Positions 58,891-64,000 of a DNA stretch of 64,000 bases are shown one piece after another. Source of the stretch: Pseudo-nitzschia pungens (Eukaryota; Bacillariophyta; Bacillariophyceae; Bacillariales; Bacillariaceae); contig CM074761.1 in assembly GCA_037355855.1 (NCBI GenBank), forward strand, positions 4,359,346-4,423,345. Reading direction: 5' to 3'. The stretch's first letter is position 1. Every line of letters starts with the position of its first letter. The notes under the pieces were generated by a model. That model was not told the DNA's origin, ran no database searches, and saw only the letters and a program-made list of their open reading frames with translations. The position numbers and the translations under genes were made by a program.

Positions 58891-60010
58891 AAATAGGCTA
58901 ATGGTCTTGTTGGGATGTGCCAGGATATTGGTATCTGGTGGAACAAAAGAAGGCCCTACTAGTAGTACTAGTAACAGCAGGACAGTGCTACTACTATGCT
59001 TTTCAGCATGCAGGGCAAAAAATACAAAGTTCTAGAAGACGTCCACAATCCCCTCGTTTTTTCTATTGACCGGGCCTCCGATTTCAGTATGAAGAAACAT
59101 GATACTAGTATAGTAGCATGAAAAGCTGCAATATTTCTTGGGACAAGCAACAAGAAGTTGTTGTTCTCGTCTGATAAGCAGCGCGGATACACGACGCTAC
59201 TAATCTAATATCATGATCCAAGCAACAACAAGTAGTACCTCAGTCCCTTCGATCACGACCACTGAATCGATCTGGAGATGCTACCGGTAAGGTTACTCCG
59301 GGGACAAGACCTGACTTCTTGTTTGAATTGGTATGTTTTACTTCGTACTGTATTGCTGTGATTATGTCCCCCAGTCCATGTAGGGATATGTACATACCGA
59401 AAGGTAGATAGGTACGTAGGTAGAACCGACGGACACTTGTAGGAATTTTGTACCTTACGTAAGATCTTAACCTTATTCCTTCCCCAAAGAACAAGTTTCC
59501 TTCGTTGCAATCCATGATATGCGCACTTTTCAAAGTGCGTGACTGTGAGGAGTTTTCTAGAAAACTCCTCACAGTCAAAAACGTTAAACGGGCCGGGTGA
59601 ACTCATGTTCACACGTATGATTCTCTATAAATGCCTGAACTTTCAACTTGTTCCGTCGATGAATTCCAAATTGCAAGTCATGGCGCAATAAATACTGTAA
59701 TCGTACGGTAGCGGTAGTTGCGCTCGTCAGTTTCCTTTAGTCGTAGTATTCAAAATACAAAGTGTCACTGTCACCAATCACTTTTCTATCGAGAAATTCG
59801 TACGAGTACGCAAGTTCTCAAACGATTGCTCGAGTTTTCGAATCATCTTCTCCGTTTTCGAATTTATCGTGGTAACCTTACTCAGTAACTTACCGGTATG
59901 GTAAGTTACTCGTACTCGTACCGGTATTTCATGCCAAGGAAAGAAATACCGTTCCGCAGTCAGTAAGATTATCCCCATTATTGGCGTAAGATTAGCAGCC
60001 ACTCCATGAA
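58891..60010. other. Intergenic region with paired hairpins
   Basis: About 1.1 kb. It holds the hairpin pair at 59522-59577, GTAAGGTTAC at 59286 and GTAACCTTAC at 59872, and a dense cluster of GTAAGTTACTCGTAC-type words at 59870-59930 just upstream of the ChaC-RCC1 gene. Small frames at 59240-59612 (minus) lack motifs. Confidence 0.5.
59522..59577. repeat. Two adjacent hairpins; second is a 38-bp perfect palindrome
   Basis: Positions 59522-59539 read CGCACTTT-TC-AAAGTGCG, an 8-bp stem with a 2-nt centre. Immediately after, 59540-59577 is a perfect palindrome centred on TCTAGA, with half-site TGACTGTGAGGAGTTTTCT. Possible roles are a terminator-like RNA structure, a protein-binding palindrome or a mobile-element end. 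Confidence 0.9.
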
Positions 60011-62634
60011 ATGAATCTTCGGTACTGGAGCAATGTTGCTTACAACGCCTTGTTTTTTTCGAGGAATATGGGAATTTTGAAAAGCAGTAGTATCGGACAA
60101 ACAGCATGGTATGAAGACATTCAGATCGATGCAGATGCCAATGAAGAAGTTCAGGAGCTGATCAGAGAGAGCGAGGGCTGTCTGCGAATATTTGGTTACG
60201 GCAGTCTGTGTTGGAATCCGGGAACCGATGGAGGCTTGTCGAAGGCTTCTCAAACGCTGGGGCAAGTTCAGGGATACAAGCGTGCTGTGGGCCCAGCGAT
60301 CTACCGACCATCGTGGCACCGTCGACCTTCATGGTATCGTATGCACTCTGTTAACGAAAGACGAGTACTATTCGGAGGCAGAATCTCCATTACCTGATTC
60401 GCAAGCATCGAAAGGATCCACCGACAGCTCCTCGGCTGGATTTGATCCGGACGACGAACGAAACAAGTTTAGCGTATTGGGAGTGTTGTACACGGTTCCA
60501 CCAGAACTTGCCCAGGAAACCTTGGCAGAACTTGATTTTAGAGAGAGAGAAGGATACGCAAGAGAAATATGTTGTGTGGTGGAAGAAGGAAGCAAGAAAG
60601 CGTACCGAGCCTTGACATATCGCGGGACGCCTGACAATCCTGTTTTTTCAAAGACCTGTCTCGTGGATCTCCCACTGTCGGCAGCGATAATGTCTGTGTC
60701 CGTTGGTCCAAGTGGGTAAGTCCATTTTGGAAAAAGGCGTCGTTCGATGGTCTTATCTTCTCTAGATGATTTGCATTGCATGCCATGAGTGGATTTGTTT
60801 TGAGATTAATGATGTGTTGAAACAGTAACCTTACGGTAGATAATAATCTACGAATTCGAAAGACTTTGCAAAGTGTGCGCGCGTGTCGGTCGCGCGTCAC
60901 TTCATTTCCAACACCATGCCCAACCAATCCTACGGTAAACCTTATCTCATCGCTTCGATTGATCGATTTTGATCGTCGATTTGTTGATTGATTGATTGAT
61001 TGATTATTCGTTCTCTTCGAAGCGCGAACGATGTGTACTTGAATAACTTGCATGTGTTTCTGAAGGACGCAAACAGCTTGGCTATTGACAATGACGATAC
61101 AAATACTTTAGCGGATATGATTCGATCCTTTCAAAATAAGTACCAGTTGTATTTTCTTTCCGGCGGTGGGTCAAACCAGCACAACCAACTCTTGCTCAAT
61201 CGACCTCGAATTCCCTCTTTGGTCGCCGCCGCCGACTCACATTCAAGAACAGAGATCATTTTGCCTACCGCTAAAGACACGACAGAATGTCCACAGTCAG
61301 TGCACGTAATGAACAACGCACCCAAAGCGATTTATGCCGGCGGGGGGCATTCCGCGTTGCTAACAAAGAATGGGCGATTGTTTCTGTGGGGCTGGAACAA
61401 AGACCTGCAGTGTGGAGTCGAAAGCAGGACGGACGCAGAATATCCGCCCGACCAACCCCTACCTTTCACGGAATCGCTGCCAAACATTGTCGTGGAGAGC
61501 GCTGCCCTGGGGTTTTCCCACACACTCGTAGTCGAAAAGCAAACCAATAGATTGTATGCCTTTGGAAACGACGAGCGAGGCCAGGTGACCGGCCGCCGAC
61601 AGGTGCCCTTCACCGACGTTGCTCAGCTCCCGACGACACCGGAATTTTTGAAGAACGAAAAGGTAGAAATCGCCGATGCTGGTCTGTTTCATTCTGCTGT
61701 CGTCACGAAAGATGGCGAGCTAATAACGTTCGGTTGCGATCGATTTGGCCAATCGAATATTGTGGAACAAGAGGCGAACACTCACGAACCAGGAGACAAC
61801 ACGAGACATGCGTATCGGCGATGGAAACCCACCGATGCCGATCGAATTATCGACGTATCATGCGGACGACGGCACACGGTTGCAGTTGATTCTTTGAACA
61901 GAATCTGGACCTTTGGAGAGAACAAGCACGGCCAACTGGGACGCAAGACAGAAAAGAAAAAGGGCTGCAAGCCTTCGCTTGTTGATATGGATGGGAAAAT
62001 ACGAACGGATGACAGAGTCAAAGTCTACTGTGGTTGGTCTCATACAATAATCCACGTCCAAAGTAAAGAAGGAAACAAAGTCTTTGGTTGGGGACGAAAC
62101 GACAAAGGTGAGATCAATGATAGGTGTAAATGAAAAAACGCTGACGAGGTTCCTCCTGATGGTTCAATTCAATTCAATTCAATGCAATTCATTTGGTACA
62201 TGCTAAAATGCCCTGCTTTCTTTGCGTAAAAGGTCAACTCGGGAACGGATCCAATTTGCAGACGGATACTCCGATCGAAATCTTTTCAGATAAGAAAGTA
62301 AAGAACGTTCAGTGCGGATCGGAATCGACTATGGTCATCGATGATGAAGGTCAGTTTCACACCTCGCAATGATTCACTCTACATTACGACTCTCTTTGGT
62401 CTCTCGTGGTGCTCAATTTTCCACTTTTTTTTTTGCTTTGTTGTGTTACCAGATCAAATCTGGGGTTGCGGCTGGAATGAACACGGGAACCTTGGGACTG
62501 GAAATTTAGAAGACGCATTCGTCCTTTCGCGAAACCAGGGTGTGAATTCCTGCACACCGCCCCACATGGTCAACTCCAAAATTGCACTAGCTGTCGGAGG
62601 GGCACATTACATTATAGCAGCTGTAGAACTCTGA
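60011..62634 (+). CDS. ChaC-like gamma-glutamylcyclotransferase fused to RCC1 repeats, one apparent +1 frameshift
   Basis: Four exons: 60011-60715, 61023-62107, 62233-62349 and 62453-62634. The ChaC part has CLRIFGYGSLCWNPG (about 58-72), STDHRGTVDLHGIVCTLL, FSVLGVLYTVPPELAQ, the catalytic-Glu region ELDFREREGYAREI, and GPSG-ANDVYLNNLHVFLKDA across the first intron. The C-terminal half is an RCC1 beta-propeller: GGGHSALLTKNGRLFLWGWN, SHTLVVEKQTNRLYAFGND, CGRRHTVAVDSLNRIWTFGE, then GWGRNDKGQLGNG and IWGCGWNEHGNLGTGN. Between GYKR and WAQRSTDHRG one base near 60287 must be skipped; with that skip the exons total 696 codons (695 residues) in phase. ChaC enzymes release 5-oxoproline, usually from glutathione. 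It is convergent with the next gene, 49 bp between stops. Confidence 0.85.
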
Positions 62635-62683
62635 TTTCGAATGTACTGTAACAGTGTTATGATTATTCGATTGCATCAATCAA

Positions 62684-63187
62684 TTACAACTCTTTTTCGT
62701 CTTTCTCGGCTTCTGCCTGCTCTTTTTCTTTCTGTTGCTGAAGAAGAATCAGTCGCCTCTCCTCGTTTCGTTTGCTGATCCTTCGCCACGAAACTTCCTT
62801 TTCCTTTTCTGTGTTCGAAAGCAGTTCGTTAGAAGTTTCACCGAACTATATACGTTGAACCGAACCAATCAATCAGCACGAAACACCAGGCACGACGCAG
62901 CACGAAGCACCACATTAGTTCCCACACATACCTGTCAAGGTGTCCCAGTTTGCTATGCGTCGGGTTGTCCCATCCGTGTTGAGAATGATGGGACCAAATT
63001 CTTCGAAGCGAATCGATTCTCCCAGACGGATCGACGGGAGATTAGAATCTGGATCGGGTGGTGGAAGCTGAGGAACATTCCCGACTTCATTATTGGAGGA
63101 CAACGCCTCGACATTTTCGGTCGATCCAGCCATGGTCAAGGCAGTTAGAATCAAAAGAGCACTGGTCTGGCTAACGTAAAGCTGCAT
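62684..63187 (-). CDS. Small conserved eukaryotic protein with signal/anchor peptide
   Basis: Exons are 63187-62932 and 62808-62684 (123-bp intron), giving 126 residues. The N-terminus MQLYVSQTSALLILTALTMA is a hydrophobic signal or anchor. The core reads IRLGESIRFEEFGPIILNTD, GTTRRIANWDTLTEKEKEVS and WRRISKRNEERRLILL, followed by a Glu/Lys tail. I recall similar short proteins with G-IRFDELGPIVVN-DGT-RRI-NW in fungi, plants and algae, without known function. The splice joins TLT to EKEKEVSW and keeps this conserved block intact, which supports the model. Location in the secretory route or an organelle is inferred from the N-terminus only. Confidence 0.75.
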
Positions 63188-63937
63188 CCTGCGACAGTCC
63201 CTGTCAAATTTTTGAAGTGTCTACTAGTAGAGAGACCAAGACCAAGGTTTTCCGTTTGGACTTCGTATACCGAACTTGTACTCTTACTCGTATTCAGTAT
63301 GTCAAGGAAAAGACTCGATACATCAAAGAATAGCAACGAGATTACGTACGCACCGTACGTCCGCCACCGCCGCCGCCTTAGAATAGGTAAGATTTACCGA
63401 TACCAATTAGAGTTACTCGTTTGAGTTAAAGTTTGCCACTCAAACTTCGTATGTTACGATTTAGGCCTTCTGCGTAGAGGTGATGGCATGCAAAATTCCT
63501 AGCAAACGTCGGGTAGGTAAGTAATTACTCGTAAGGTTTTTACCGGTACGCAATAACGATGAAACATGCTAAGCAAACTTTGTGCTTTTCCAGTTGTGAT
63601 TTTGAAGTCAAGGAAGTGTAAAAAGCGTAGATGTAGACAGAAATTGAATCCGGTGACTGGTACAAGAACATTATTCAATGTTACTGAGTAGTACAGCCTG
63701 TTGAGGATGGTGGCCCAAACGGTCAAGATTTCGAAGACCTCCGCCACCAAGTTGTCATCAAATCGAGTTGTGTTGATCGAAAAGATGACAGCTAGCTACC
63801 ATAAGATCAAGTTAGTCCAAATTGATTGCTTCTACTACAGCACAGTAAAGGAACCCTGAAGTGAGCACATTTGCACCGAGTAGTCCCTCTTTGCTGGTGA
63901 TCATTAACTAGCATTATTTATGTAGTGTGTGATAGTA
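63188..63937. other. Intergenic region at right end
   Basis: About 750 bp. It has GTAAGATTTACCG and GTAAGTAATTACTCGTAAGGTT words and no recognised gene. The 83-codon minus frame at 63750-63499 has no motif. Confidence 0.4.
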
Positions 63938-64000
63938 TCAATTACTCTCCATTTGAAGTTTCAGATCTGCGAGTTGCTGCTCGATGTTCTTGATATGCTG
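63938..64000 (-). CDS. C-terminal end of a minus-strand gene entering from the right edge (coiled coil)
   Basis: The last 63 bases read on the minus strand as 20 codons plus TGA, with helical heptad-like sequence QHIKNIEQQLADLKLQMESN. A coiled-coil C-terminus ending in a stop is plausible but short; no family can be named. Confidence 0.35.
   Translation of the reverse strand, partial: QHIKNIEQQLADLKLQMESN

Overview
This window looks like nuclear DNA of a photosynthetic stramenopile, most likely a diatom. The genes carry short GT-AG introns of about 80-310 bp. Two predicted proteins, an EPSP synthase (14940-16535) and a tandem-repeat protein (11469-12792), start with a signal peptide followed by an AF-type motif (TAF or GAFAP), the bipartite plastid presequence of algae with red-derived complex plastids. 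Other genes are eukaryotic core machinery: Pol III largest subunit, RFC3, RAD23, TBCE, ATG12, TCF25/Rqc1 and an SRm160-type splicing factor. The species cannot be fixed from the sequence alone.

Layout, left to right. A minus-strand EXO1-like nuclease runs off the left edge, head to head with an SDR oxidoreductase (1652-2627). Repeat-bearing intergenic DNA and a small membrane protein lead to a UPF1/SEN1-like helicase (6605-10043). Then come the repeat protein, an ARP2-like actin-related protein (minus) head to head with EPSP synthase, TCF25 (minus) head to head with RFC3, a Tim17-family protein converging on a FAM32A homologue, and a Sec6-like gene. From 27 to 32.4 kb there is no convincing gene; it holds a large dispersed repeat and a minisatellite. 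An SRm160-like gene converges on ATG12. The Pol III subunit (minus) is head to head with a membrane protein (41576-43321). A six-exon gene with a 13-nt microexon converges on RAD23, which is head to head with TBCE. A very low-complexity multi-exon gene (52.9-55.95 kb) precedes a second copy of the dispersed repeat (56.35-58.9 kb). A ChaC-RCC1 fusion converges on a short conserved secreted or membrane-anchored protein, and a last minus-strand gene enters at the right edge.

Together the genes serve DNA replication and repair (EXO1, RFC3, RAD23), RNA synthesis and processing (RPC1, SRm160, FAM32A, helicase), proteostasis (TCF25, RAD23, ATG12, TBCE) and plastid metabolism (EPSPS). They are not an operon; the clear organisation is pairs of divergent promoters and convergent 3' ends.

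The most unusual signal is that four otherwise conserved genes (repeat protein, TCF25, RFC3, ChaC-RCC1) can only be read through if one extra base is skipped, always +1 and six times in all. Two of these skips fall exactly on an in-frame stop codon. The 4.2-kb Pol III gene and several others show none. This could be insertion-type assembly error, real mutations, or programmed +1 frameshifting. All exon phases and coordinates were worked out by hand from the sequence.
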